Source of the DNA: an uncultured Muribaculaceae bacterium
GTDB taxonomy: Bacteria; Bacteroidota; Bacteroidia; Bacteroidales; Muribaculaceae
Assembly (NCBI GenBank): GCA_934555895.1
Contig: CAKTFH010000001.1
Span: 1-64,000, forward strand
Reading direction: 5' to 3'
Length of the DNA: 64,000 nt
A program made the position numbers and the translations under genes. Positions 8,487 to 16,023 of this stretch are shown one piece after another. Below the pieces are notes generated by a model. That model did no database searches, was not told the DNA's origin, and saw nothing but the letters and a program-made list of their open reading frames with translations. Every line of letters begins with the position of its first letter. Positions within the stretch are counted from its first letter, which is position 1.

Positions 8487-9314
8487 ATGCGATTTACGCA
8501 ATTAAGGAATATATTTCCGCAGATTCTCGCCACATTGGCGGCAGTGCTACTGCTCGCCTCGTGCGGCGAGTATCAGCGTGCCCTCAAAAGCTCCGATGCG
8601 AACTACAAGTTCGACTACGCCAAGCGCGCCTTCGAAAACAAGCGCTATGTGCAGGCCTATACCCTCCTGAAAGATGTGGTGACACAGCTCAAAGGCTCCG
8701 ACAAAGCCGAAGAGTCGATGTATCTCCTTGGCCTCAGCTACTATGAGAACAAAGAGTATGCCGACGCCGCCGCTTATTTCAAGTCCTACTACCAGCGCTA
8801 CCCCAAAGGCAAATACACCGAGCTGGCCCGCTACTACGCCGGCTATGCCTTCTATCTCGACTCGCCCGAAGCCCAGCTCGACCAGTCGGAGACCATAAAG
8901 GCCATCGAGGAGCTGCAGGGATTTCTCGATTATTTCCCGAGAAGCGACAAAGTGACCTTGGCGCAGAACGCCATCTTCGAGATGCAGGACAAGCTCACGC
9001 TCAAAGAGCTGCAGAACGCCCAGCTGTATTACAACCTCGGCACCTACATGGGCAACAACTACGAGAGCGCCATCATCACCGCACGCAACGCCATCAAGGA
9101 ATATCCCTACTCAAAATACAAGGAGGAGCTCGAGATGCTGGTGCTGAAATCGCGCTTCCAGGAGGCCAACCTCTCGGTCGACGAGAAGAAGGTGGACCGT
9201 TTCCGCGATGTTGTCGACGAATACTACAGCTTCATCAACAACTATCCCGACAGCCCCTACCGCCAGGAAGCAGACAATATCCTCAAGATAGCACGCCGCT
9301 ACGTGAAGGAGTGA
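8487..9314 (+). CDS. bamD: outer membrane protein assembly factor BamD
   Basis: BamD is the essential lipoprotein of the BAM complex that inserts beta-barrel proteins into the outer membrane. The 275-residue product has a lipoprotein signal with lipobox LLASC (Cys26), followed by tetratricopeptide-like helices typical of BamD/YfiO, for example DYAKRAFENKRYVQAY, YLLGLSYYENKEYADAA and a YPDSPYRQEA segment near the end. I start at ATG 8487, since the open frame upstream (to 8442) overlaps the promoter and the signal peptide begins MRFTQLRN. rpoZ follows 43 bp downstream, an order common in Bacteroidales. Confidence 0.93.
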   Translation: MRFTQLRNIFPQILATLAAVLLLASCGEYQRALKSSDANYKFDYAKRAFENKRYVQAYTLLKDVVTQLKGSDKAEESMYLLGLSYYENKEYADAAAYFKSYYQRYPKGKYTELARYYAGYAFYLDSPEAQLDQSETIKAIEELQGFLDYFPRSDKVTLAQNAIFEMQDKLTLKELQNAQLYYNLGTYMGNNYESAIITARNAIKEYPYSKYKEELEMLVLKSRFQEANLSVDEKKVDRFRDVVDEYYSFINNYPDSPYRQEADNILKIARRYVKE

Positions 9315-9357
9315 CCACAAACGACAAAAAAAGAAACACGACATAAGGAATCTGATT

Positions 9358-9696
9358 ATGGACTACAAGAAAACAAACGCCCCCCTCAACACCGTGACAC
9401 GCGACATGATGGACCTTTGCAAGGATACGGGCAACGTTTACGAGACTGTGAGCATCATAGCCAAACGCGCCAACCAGATTGCAGGCGAAATGAAGCACGA
9501 CCTCGACAAGAAGCTTCAGGAGTTCGCTTCGCTCAACGACAATCTCGAGGAGATTTCGGAGAACCGCGAGCAGATTGAAATCTCCCGCTACTACGAGAAG
9601 CTTCCCAAACCCACGCTGATTGCGGCTCAGGAATATGTGGAAGGCAAAATCCACTACCGCAACCCCGCCAAAGACAAAATGGGTCTCGAAGATTAA
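9358..9696 (+). CDS. rpoZ: DNA-directed RNA polymerase omega subunit (Bacteroidota type)
   Basis: This 112-residue protein matches the Bacteroidota omega/RPB6-like subunit, which stabilises the beta-prime subunit of RNA polymerase. The block NVYETVSIIAKRANQIAGEM (residues 22-41) corresponds to the conserved omega helix with the ...AxRAxQI... motif, and IEISRYYEKLPKPTLIAAQE is the Bacteroidota-specific tail. It is longer than the roughly 90-residue proteobacterial omega. It is probably cotranscribed with bamD and ends at a hairpin at 9716-9758. Confidence 0.9.
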   Translation: MDYKKTNAPLNTVTRDMMDLCKDTGNVYETVSIIAKRANQIAGEMKHDLDKKLQEFASLNDNLEEISENREQIEISRYYEKLPKPTLIAAQEYVEGKIHYRNPAKDKMGLED

Positions 9697-9715
9697 TCTG
9701 CATCGACATGCAGAC

Positions 9716-9758
9716 ACAGCAGAGGGGCGCGCCGGAATCCGGTGTGCCCCTCTGCTGT
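9716..9758. terminator. hairpin between rpoZ and the 5'-nucleotidase gene
   Basis: A perfect 13-bp inverted repeat (9716-9728 with 9746-9758) lies between two convergent genes. It lacks a strong T-run, so its terminator role is inferred from position. Confidence 0.6.
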
Positions 9759-9777
9759 GCCTATACCATCAACGCGG

Positions 9778-11289
9778 TCAATGGCCCGACGGACGCATGC
9801 GGGAAGCATTGTCGGGACGGATGGTCTTCACACGCTTTATGTGGTCGATGAGGTCGAGATACACTATGCGGTCGCTTGTGGCCACGCGCCTGCCCCTGGT
9901 GAGCGGCTTCATGTAGTCGCCGCCGTTGGCCAGATAGTCGATGGTAGCCACACGGTAGGTGGCATTTGGGTCGACCGGCTTGCCGTTCACAGTGGCCGAG
10001 ATGCATTTATGGGTCTGCGGGTCGAACACCACCTCGGTACCGCGGCTCACACCGTCGCCGTTGCGCTTCGCCATCACCTCGAAAGCCTCCAGAAGGTCAG
10101 CCCCGTTTATATCCTCCACCACGATGCGGTTGTCAAACGGCTGCATCATTATTATCTGCCCCTCGGTGATATCGCCTTTGGGCAGGCTACGGCGCAGGCT
10201 TCCCTTGTTGCCTATGGCCAGATCGACTTTGCCGCCTGAGAGTTTCTCGCCCTCGGATAGGATGAAATCGGTCACGAAATTGAGCAGCGCCGGCTCGTTC
10301 GACGGCATTTCAGCCTTGCTGCGGCCTATGCGGCGAGCCATCATCTCGTCGACACCTCCGCGATATGGAGCCAGCAGGCTGTCGATGCGCGCGTCCCGCT
10401 TGCCGTCGAGACGGCTGTCGACGGTTATCTGCTTATATTGTGGAAGTTTCACGCCAAGGCTGTCGAGGTCGACCGTCACTTCCGCCACCGATGCTCCGCT
10501 CTTGGCATTCTGCGTCACCAGCACCTTGCGGCCCACAGCGTTGGTCACCCATTCCTGCCCGCTGCCGGGCTTGATTGAAGTGTGGGTATGGGCTCCGAGT
10601 ATTATGTCGATATCCTCCGATGCAGCGGCCACCTCGCGGTCGGAAGGCTCGGTGCCGTCGTAGCCCAAGTGTGTCACCGCCACCACCAGGTCAACTTTCT
10701 CGTTGTGTTTCAGGTGCCACGCAGTGGCATTGGCGGCCTTAATGGCATCGAGATAGCGAACACCGTCGTAGTTGCCGTCGGCTATCATGCCTTCGGGATT
10801 GAGATTAAGCGCTATGATGCCGACTTTCTTGCCGCCCACCTCACGGATGGCATACGGCTTGAAATACTTCTCTATCGGTGAGCCCTTGAGGTCGTAGTTG
10901 GTCGAAAGCCACTGCACATGGCTGTTGGCGAGATTTTTCGCAAGCGCATCAGCGCCGTTGTCGAAATCGTGGTTGCCCACGATGGCATAGTCATAGCCTA
11001 ACTCATCCATTAGCTTCATCTCCACCTCGCCGCCGTAGATGGTGAAATAGAGCGATCCCTGCACGGCATCGCCGGCATCTATCAGCAGAGCATCGGGATG
11101 CACAGCCCGGATACTGTCGATAAGCGCCTTACGGCGCTGAATGCCGCCGAGCCCCTTGTCGGTGGGATCAATCTGGCTGTGGGTGTCATTCGTGTGCATT
11201 ATCACAAGTTCCTCCGCGCTGAGCCACGCCGGAGCAAAAGAAATCAGTGCGGCCACAGCCGCGAATCTTATTTTGAAGTTTATTTTCAT
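9778..11289 (-). CDS. secreted 5'-nucleotidase / metallophosphatase (UshA-like)
   Basis: The 503-residue protein has a signal peptide followed by a calcineurin-like metallophosphoesterase domain: HTNDTHSQ (Asp35, His37), DAGDAVQG, GNHDFDNG and GAHTHT supply the two-metal site. The C-terminal half (about 320-500) is a 5'-nucleotidase substrate-binding domain, with LAIGNKGSLRRSLPKG, DITEGQI and ATIDYLANGGD. It should dephosphorylate nucleotides or related phosphomonoesters in the periplasm. Both domains are in one chain here; in some Bacteroides the two halves are encoded by adjacent genes. It appears monocistronic. Confidence 0.92.
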   Translation of the reverse strand: MKINFKIRFAAVAALISFAPAWLSAEELVIMHTNDTHSQIDPTDKGLGGIQRRKALIDSIRAVHPDALLIDAGDAVQGSLYFTIYGGEVEMKLMDELGYDYAIVGNHDFDNGADALAKNLANSHVQWLSTNYDLKGSPIEKYFKPYAIREVGGKKVGIIALNLNPEGMIADGNYDGVRYLDAIKAANATAWHLKHNEKVDLVVAVTHLGYDGTEPSDREVAAASEDIDIILGAHTHTSIKPGSGQEWVTNAVGRKVLVTQNAKSGASVAEVTVDLDSLGVKLPQYKQITVDSRLDGKRDARIDSLLAPYRGGVDEMMARRIGRSKAEMPSNEPALLNFVTDFILSEGEKLSGGKVDLAIGNKGSLRRSLPKGDITEGQIIMMQPFDNRIVVEDINGADLLEAFEVMAKRNGDGVSRGTEVVFDPQTHKCISATVNGKPVDPNATYRVATIDYLANGGDYMKPLTRGRRVATSDRIVYLDLIDHIKRVKTIRPDNASRMRPSGH

Positions 11290-11416
11290 AGCCGCTGTCT
11301 GGTATGTTTCCTCTCGCTAAATTACAACAAATCTCGCGAAAAGCGGTCCTCAGAAGCCCCTAAAGCCCTGTTTCGCGCCAAAATTTCCGACTTTTTCAAA
11401 AAAAATCTTGGAAAAT

Positions 11417-11447
11417 TTTGCAGGTTCAAAAATAATGCCTACCTTTG
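11417..11447 (+). promoter_or_regulatory. promoter of tRNA-Arg
   Basis: TTTG at 11417-11420 and TACCTTTG at 11440-11447, separated by 19 bp, match the Bacteroidota consensus and lie 35 bp upstream of the tRNA. Confidence 0.8.
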
Positions 11448-11482
11448 CAATCGAAATCAGCAAACAAGCCGATTCAAGGATT

Positions 11483-11559
11483 GGTTCGCTAGCTCAACTG
11501 AATAGAGCATCTGACTACGGATCAGAAGGTTACAGGTTTGAATCCTGTGCGAATCACCA
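11483..11559 (+). tRNA. tRNA-Arg (anticodon ACG)
   Basis: The acceptor arms GGTTCGC and GCGAATC pair (one G-U), the D-arm contains TAGCTCAACTGAATAGAGCA, the anticodon loop CTACGGA gives ACG, and the T-arm is ACAGGTTTGAATCCTGT. ACG (wobble inosine) reads CGU/CGC/CGA arginine codons. The CCA end is encoded (11557-11559), unlike the tRNA-Val at the start of the window. Confidence 0.96.
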
Positions 11560-11561
11560 CC

Positions 11562-11595
11562 AACTCCGAAGTGCCTCCCGCTCCGGAGTTTTTTT
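11562..11595 (+). terminator. terminator of tRNA-Arg
   Basis: A 7-bp stem (AACTCCG 11562-11568 with CGGAGTT 11584-11590) runs into TTTTTTT. Confidence 0.85.
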
Positions 11596-11681
11596 GTATC
11601 CCCATTCCACACTTCCCTCGCCGCCCCGCCCCCACAGCGCCCCCGCCTGCCCCGACGCCACCGGCGCACGCCCCTACGGAT

Positions 11682-11711
11682 GGGTCAGCTGCAAAACGGG
11701 TCAGCTGCAAA
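11682..11711. repeat. two tandem copies of a 14-bp sequence
   Basis: GGGTCAGCTGCAAA occurs at 11682-11695 and again at 11698-11711, a 16-bp period. Each copy contains the palindrome CAGCTG. It lies in the 290-bp non-coding stretch between tRNA-Arg and the VanZ-like gene; I see no gene there. Confidence 0.6.
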
Positions 11712-11761
11712 TATTTCAGCTCATCGCAATTTGTTCCCTCGATGGTCTAATTTGCAAAATT

Positions 11762-11804
11762 GTTCCTTCGAAGGAACAAAAAAATCCTGCACACAAGCAG
11801 GATT
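11762..11804 (-). terminator. terminator after the VanZ-like gene
   Basis: Read on the minus strand, AATCCTGC (complement 11797-11804), a 6-nt loop and GCAGGATT run into TTTTTTT, a classical terminator. It is followed by a perfect 16-bp palindrome GTTCCTTCGAAGGAAC (11762-11777). Confidence 0.85.
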
Positions 11805-11849
11805 GAATTTGCTTTTATCGTGGTGAAAGTTACGCGCCTGACGGAGGCA

Positions 11850-12269
11850 TCAGCGGCGGGAGGGGTGGCGGAGGAGGATGGCCATCACGGCGAGGGAGCC
11901 GATGGTGTCGGCTACGAAATCGGCGAAGTCGGTCGAACGGCCCAGGTTCATTGTGCCCTGCGCTATCTCGATGGCGCCTCCCAACGCTATAGCAATCACT
12001 GCGCAAAGGGCTGTCTGCCATACGGCGAGCGGACGGTGTCGTGTCATGCGCCAGTCGGCCCAAAGCACTAAAGTGACACCGCCGAACATCGCGGCATGCA
12101 CTAGTTTGTCGGCTCCCGGGAACAACGGAATGTCGTTGTCGGGGAGAGGCTGGGGAGCGAGGGTGAGCCACAGCACGGCTCCCACGGTGATAACCGTGAG
12201 GAGCCATGCGGGCAAGCGGCGGCGCCACCATGTCATGGCATGCGCAACGTGTCGTCTGACTTTTCTCAT
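11850..12269 (-). CDS. VanZ family membrane protein
   Basis: This 139-residue protein has about four hydrophobic segments (for example LPAWLLTVITVGAVLWLTLA) and the VanZ-like features: PxxDKLxHxxxFxxL (GADKLVHAAMFGGVTL, about residues 52-67) and the acidic EIAQGTMNLGRSTDFADFVA segment near the last helix. VanZ-like proteins are inner-membrane proteins, one of which confers low-level teicoplanin resistance; the function of most, including this one, is not known. It is 39 bp downstream of ilvA on the same strand and could end that transcript. Confidence 0.85.
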   Translation of the reverse strand: MRKVRRHVAHAMTWWRRRLPAWLLTVITVGAVLWLTLAPQPLPDNDIPLFPGADKLVHAAMFGGVTLVLWADWRMTRHRPLAVWQTALCAVIAIALGGAIEIAQGTMNLGRSTDFADFVADTIGSLAVMAILLRHPSRR

Positions 12270-12308
12270 TTCGCAGTATGCTTTGTGGTAGTCACCGCCC
12301 TGAGTGCG

Positions 12309-13511
12309 TCAGTCGAGCACACGATAACCGGCATCCTTGAGAGCCTTGCGGATGCTCTCGATATGCTCGTGGTTGCGTGTCTCGAGTTCCAGATGCAGAT
12401 TGCATGCGTTGATATCGGTGGATGCGCCAACCCTCTCATGGTTCACCGAAAGGATGTTGCCCCCTTCGTCAGCCACCACTTTCAGCACACCCTGCAGCAT
12501 GCCCGGCTTGTCGAGCAACTCGAGTTCGAGCTGGCACACACGGCCACTCTTGGCAAGACCGCGATTGATGATGCGATTAAGCACATTCACATCGATGTTG
12601 CCGCCGCTAACCAGACACACCGTCTTTTTACCCTGCAGAGGCAGATGACCAAACATAGCCGCGGCCACAGCTGCGGCGCCGGCACCCTCAGCCACAAGCT
12701 TCTGCTTCTCGAGCAAGGTAAGTATTGCGGCTGCTATCTCGTCGTCGCTCACGGCCACGATTTCATCCACATATTTGCTACAGAACTCGAATGTGTTCTC
12801 GCCCGGCTCCTTCACGGCGATGCCGTCGGCTATGGTCTTTACCGAGGGGAGAAGCTCGCGTTTGCCGTCGGCCAGCGACTTTACCATCGACGCGGCCCCT
12901 GCGGCCTGCACGCCATAGACCTTGATGTCGGGACGCAGAGTCTTTACTGCGAATGCCACACCCGAAATGAGGCCGCCTCCGCCCACGGGCACCACGATTG
13001 CCTCCACATCGGGCATCTCCTCAATAATCTCAAGGCCTATGGTGCCCTGACCGGCTATCACCAGAGGGTCGTCGAACGGATGCACAAATGTATAGCCATG
13101 CTTGTCACGAAGTTCGATGGCCTTCTTGTATGCGTCGTCGTATACGCCGGGGACAAGGCAAACCTCGGCGCCAAGGCGGCGTGTAGCCTCGATTTTCGAC
13201 AGCGGAGCTCCGGCAGGCAGACATATCAGCGACTTTATGCCGTTGTGGGTGGCGCCGAGGGCCACGCCCTGTGCATGATTTCCTGCCGAGCAGGCTATCA
13301 CACCACGGCTCTTCTCCTCGTCGGAGAGCTGCGATATCTTATAGTATGCTCCACGAAGCTTGAACGATCCTGTGTACTGAAGATTTTCGGGTTTGAGATA
13401 CACCGAGCAATCTTCGGTCAGAGTCACCGGACCGATAATTTTCGGGTGGCGGGCCACATCTTTCAGCACCATCTGTGCTTTATAAACTTCGCCAATGCTT
13501 AATTCTGCCAT
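12309..13511 (-). CDS. ilvA: threonine ammonia-lyase (threonine dehydratase) with ACT domain
   Basis: The enzyme deaminates threonine to 2-oxobutyrate, the first step towards isoleucine. The 400-residue product contains the PLP lysine in SFKLRGA (Lys51), the SAGNHAQG substrate loop (about 74-81), the glycine-rich PVGGGGLISG phosphate-binding loop (about 170) and a C-terminal ACT domain (about 325-400, LELELLDKPGMLQGV) that probably senses amino acids. The length fits the medium form. I start at ATG 13511 (MAELSIGEVYKAQ) rather than at the upstream in-frame start at 13553. It lies 47 bp behind the nfnB-like gene and probably shares its transcript. Confidence 0.93.
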   Translation of the reverse strand: MAELSIGEVYKAQMVLKDVARHPKIIGPVTLTEDCSVYLKPENLQYTGSFKLRGAYYKISQLSDEEKSRGVIACSAGNHAQGVALGATHNGIKSLICLPAGAPLSKIEATRRLGAEVCLVPGVYDDAYKKAIELRDKHGYTFVHPFDDPLVIAGQGTIGLEIIEEMPDVEAIVVPVGGGGLISGVAFAVKTLRPDIKVYGVQAAGAASMVKSLADGKRELLPSVKTIADGIAVKEPGENTFEFCSKYVDEIVAVSDDEIAAAILTLLEKQKLVAEGAGAAAVAAAMFGHLPLQGKKTVCLVSGGNIDVNVLNRIINRGLAKSGRVCQLELELLDKPGMLQGVLKVVADEGGNILSVNHERVGASTDINACNLHLELETRNHEHIESIRKALKDAGYRVLD

Positions 13512-13558
13512 TTTATTGATTTCGATAAATGAATTTATCAGATTAGTTACCATTTAAA

Positions 13559-15028
13559 TTAAATAGTGCCGTTGGCTATAGCCTCATGCATGGCGGCTGC
13601 GGCACGACGGCCGTCGCCCATGGCAAGTATCACCGTAGCTCCTCCGCGCACTATGTCGCCGCCGGCATAGAGCGTCGGAATCGATGTGCGCAAAGTATCG
13701 TCATCGACAGCAAGAGTGCCGCGGCGCGTCACCTCGAGACCTTCGATTGAATTAGGTATAAGCGGGTTAGGCGATACACCCACGCTCACTATCACCTGGT
13801 CGACCTCAATCTCGCGGATATCGCCCTCGACAGGCACCGGCGAGCGGCGCCCGGAAGCATCCGGCTCGCCGAGAGTCATATGCTGCACACGCATGGCCTT
13901 CACGCGACCCCGCTCGTCACCTATATATTCCACGGGGTTGAACAGTGTCATAAAGTTGACGCCCTCCTCCTTGGCATGACGCACCTCCTCCACACGGGCA
14001 GGCATCTCCTCCTCACTGCGACGATAGACTATGAACACATCCTCAGCACCCATACGGCGTGCCGTGCGACACGAGTCCATGGCGGTGTTGCCGCCTCCTA
14101 TCACAGCCACACGTTTGCCCTTTATCACAGGAGTATCCCAGCCTGAGCGGCCGGCACCCATGAGATTCACACGCGTGAGATATTCGTTGCTCGACATCAC
14201 TCCCACGAGATTTTCGCCCGGTATGCCCATGAAGCGAGGCAGTCCCGCGCCTGACGCCACAAACACACCGCGGAATCCATCGGTCGTCAGGTCGTCATAG
14301 CTGAGTGTCTTACCCACGATACAATCGGTTTGGAACTTCACGCCCGTCTGCTCCAGAGCGCGAATCTCCACATCCACCACCTCGTTTGGCAGGCGGAACT
14401 CCGGAATACCGTATTTCAGCACACCGCCTATCTCATGCAGAGCCTCGAATACATGCACATCATAGCCTCGACGGGCCATATCGCCGGCAAACGACAGCGC
14501 AGCCGGCCCGGAGCCCACCACAGCTATCTTCACTCCATTGGGAGCCTCCACACAAGGTGCCTCGCTTTTGCCTGACAGGCGCGATGCATCGGCTGCAAAA
14601 CGCTCAAGATAGCCGATGGCCACGGGTGGTTTCTTCATCCGGTTATAAATGCATTTCGATTCGCACTGGCGCTCCTGCGGACACACACGACCACAGACAG
14701 CGGGGAGTGCCGAGGTCTCCTTGAGCACAGTGGCTGCCTGGAGAAATTCCCCCCGCTCTATATTCTTTATGAATCCGGGGATGTTGATGCCTACCGGACA
14801 GCCCGTCACACACTGGGGGTCGGGACAGTCGAGACAGCGGGTGGCCTCGGTGACGGCCTGCTCCTCGCTGAGACCCTGATTCACTTCCTCGTTGCAGGTG
14901 ATGCGATAGGACGGCTCGAGCTCGGTCATGCGCACACGCGGTATGGCGGTACGTTCCTTCGCTGTGTGGCTGTTTCTGAGTTCCTCACGCCAGCCGGCAT
15001 CGCGTGGCGAAATCGTATTTTCGTTCAT
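13559..15028 (-). CDS. nfnB: NADPH-dependent glutamate synthase-type oxidoreductase / NfnB-like subunit
   Basis: The 489-residue flavoprotein belongs to the GltD-like family. The N-terminus carries cysteine clusters for two [4Fe-4S] centres (CLDCPDPQCVTGCP; CGRVCPQERQCESKC), followed by an FAD-binding GxGxxG region (VVGSGPAALSFAGD) and a NAD(P)H-binding one (VAVIGGGNTAMDSCR). It is commonly annotated as the homotetrameric glutamate synthase (gltA). Because an NfnA-like FAD/[2Fe-2S] subunit gene lies 30 bp upstream, the pair more likely forms an electron-bifurcating NADH-dependent ferredoxin:NADP+ oxidoreductase, or a sulfide-dehydrogenase-type complex. There is no large GOGAT subunit nearby. 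The choice between these is inference. Confidence 0.88.
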   Translation of the reverse strand: MNENTISPRDAGWREELRNSHTAKERTAIPRVRMTELEPSYRITCNEEVNQGLSEEQAVTEATRCLDCPDPQCVTGCPVGINIPGFIKNIERGEFLQAATVLKETSALPAVCGRVCPQERQCESKCIYNRMKKPPVAIGYLERFAADASRLSGKSEAPCVEAPNGVKIAVVGSGPAALSFAGDMARRGYDVHVFEALHEIGGVLKYGIPEFRLPNEVVDVEIRALEQTGVKFQTDCIVGKTLSYDDLTTDGFRGVFVASGAGLPRFMGIPGENLVGVMSSNEYLTRVNLMGAGRSGWDTPVIKGKRVAVIGGGNTAMDSCRTARRMGAEDVFIVYRRSEEEMPARVEEVRHAKEEGVNFMTLFNPVEYIGDERGRVKAMRVQHMTLGEPDASGRRSPVPVEGDIREIEVDQVIVSVGVSPNPLIPNSIEGLEVTRRGTLAVDDDTLRTSIPTLYAGGDIVRGGATVILAMGDGRRAAAAMHEAIANGTI

Positions 15029-15058
15029 TATCGTCGTAAATAGTTGAAAAAACTGTTC

Positions 15059-15835
15059 TCAGCCGCGAAGGCGCATTATCATCTCGTCGAAATCCACCTG
15101 ATGGGCGTCGAACTCGGGACCGTCGACACACACGAAGCGCATCTTGCCACCCACCGTCACACGGCAGGCGCCACACATGCCCGTGCCGTCGACCATGATG
15201 GTGTTGAGCGAGCATATGGTGGGCACATCATATTTCTTGGTAAGCAGCGACACGAATTTCATCATCACGGCCGGGCCGATGGTGCACACAAGGTCGACTT
15301 TCTCGCGGCCTATCACCTCCTCAAGGCCGGCGGTTACCAGACCCTTATTGCCATATGAACCGTCGTCGGTCATTATTATCACCTCGTCGGAGTGCTCGCG
15401 CACCTGCTCTTCGAGAATTATGAGGTCTTTGGTGCGTGCGGCGAGAATAGAAATCACTCTGTTGCCCGCAGCCTTCATAGCTTTTAGGATGGGGAGCAGC
15501 GGGGCCACGCCCACTCCGCCTCCGCAGCACACCACAGTACCGTAGTGCCCCACGGCGGTCGCACGCCCGAGCGGGCCAGCCACATCATGAAGGCAGTCGC
15601 CCGGTTCCTTGGCACAAATCTTTGCTGTTGATTCACCCACGGCCTGCACCACCAGCGTGATGGTGCCCCGTGCTTCGTCGGCATCGGCGATTGTCAGAGG
15701 TATACGTTCTCCCTTCTCATCGCAAATCACAATCACAAAGTGGCCCGGCTTGCGCGAACGCGCTATCAGAGGTGCATCCACCACCAGTTTCACCACTTTT
15801 TCTGAAAAATGCTCTTTCTCGAGTATCCTGTTCAT
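15059..15835 (-). CDS. nfnA: FAD/NAD-binding, [2Fe-2S] oxidoreductase subunit (NfnA-like)
   Basis: The 258-residue product has a ferredoxin-reductase fold like dihydroorotate dehydrogenase electron-transfer subunits. It has an FAD-binding barrel (about 1-95, with RIPLTIADAD), an NAD-binding half (CCGGGVGVAPLLPI) and a C-terminal cysteine cluster for a [2Fe-2S] centre (CSLNTIMVDGTGMCGACR plus a later Cys in RFVCVDGP). It forms a complex with the downstream NfnB-like protein. I start at ATG 15835 (MNRILEKEHF); the open frame to 15910 runs into the promoter at 15908-15938, so the longer form is excluded. Confidence 0.88.
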   Translation of the reverse strand: MNRILEKEHFSEKVVKLVVDAPLIARSRKPGHFVIVICDEKGERIPLTIADADEARGTITLVVQAVGESTAKICAKEPGDCLHDVAGPLGRATAVGHYGTVVCCGGGVGVAPLLPILKAMKAAGNRVISILAARTKDLIILEEQVREHSDEVIIMTDDGSYGNKGLVTAGLEEVIGREKVDLVCTIGPAVMMKFVSLLTKKYDVPTICSLNTIMVDGTGMCGACRVTVGGKMRFVCVDGPEFDAHQVDFDEMIMRLRG

Positions 15836-15907
15836 TTTCGGGAAGTAAAAGCGCATATGCCACAACGGCGCAATCTGCGGCGCCACGGGCGAACTGCTAT
15901 GTCCCTG

Positions 15908-15938
15908 CAAAGTTAACTATTTTCCACTCGCCCACAAA
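15908..15938 (-). promoter_or_regulatory. promoter of the nfnA-nfnB-ilvA operon
   Basis: On the minus strand TTTG (complement 15935-15938), 19 bp, TAACTTTG (complement 15908-15915) match the Bacteroidota consensus. The predicted leader is about 65 nt. Confidence 0.75.
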
Positions 15939-16023
15939 TTTAATTTGATACCGCCAATGTAAACATTGACGACATGAGGGAAGTTATATTTTAAGTGGGA
16001 TAAAAGTTTATTTATGAGAGACA

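Noticed and set aside
12240..13502. 420-codon plus-strand open frame
   Set aside because: It is antisense to ilvA, whose motifs are intact; GC-rich codon bias opens mirror frames.
13559..15028. Calling the GltD-like gene a true glutamate synthase small subunit
   Set aside because: No large GOGAT subunit is adjacent, and the NfnA-like partner argues for a bifurcating or sulfide-dehydrogenase-type complex, though the alternative cannot be excluded.
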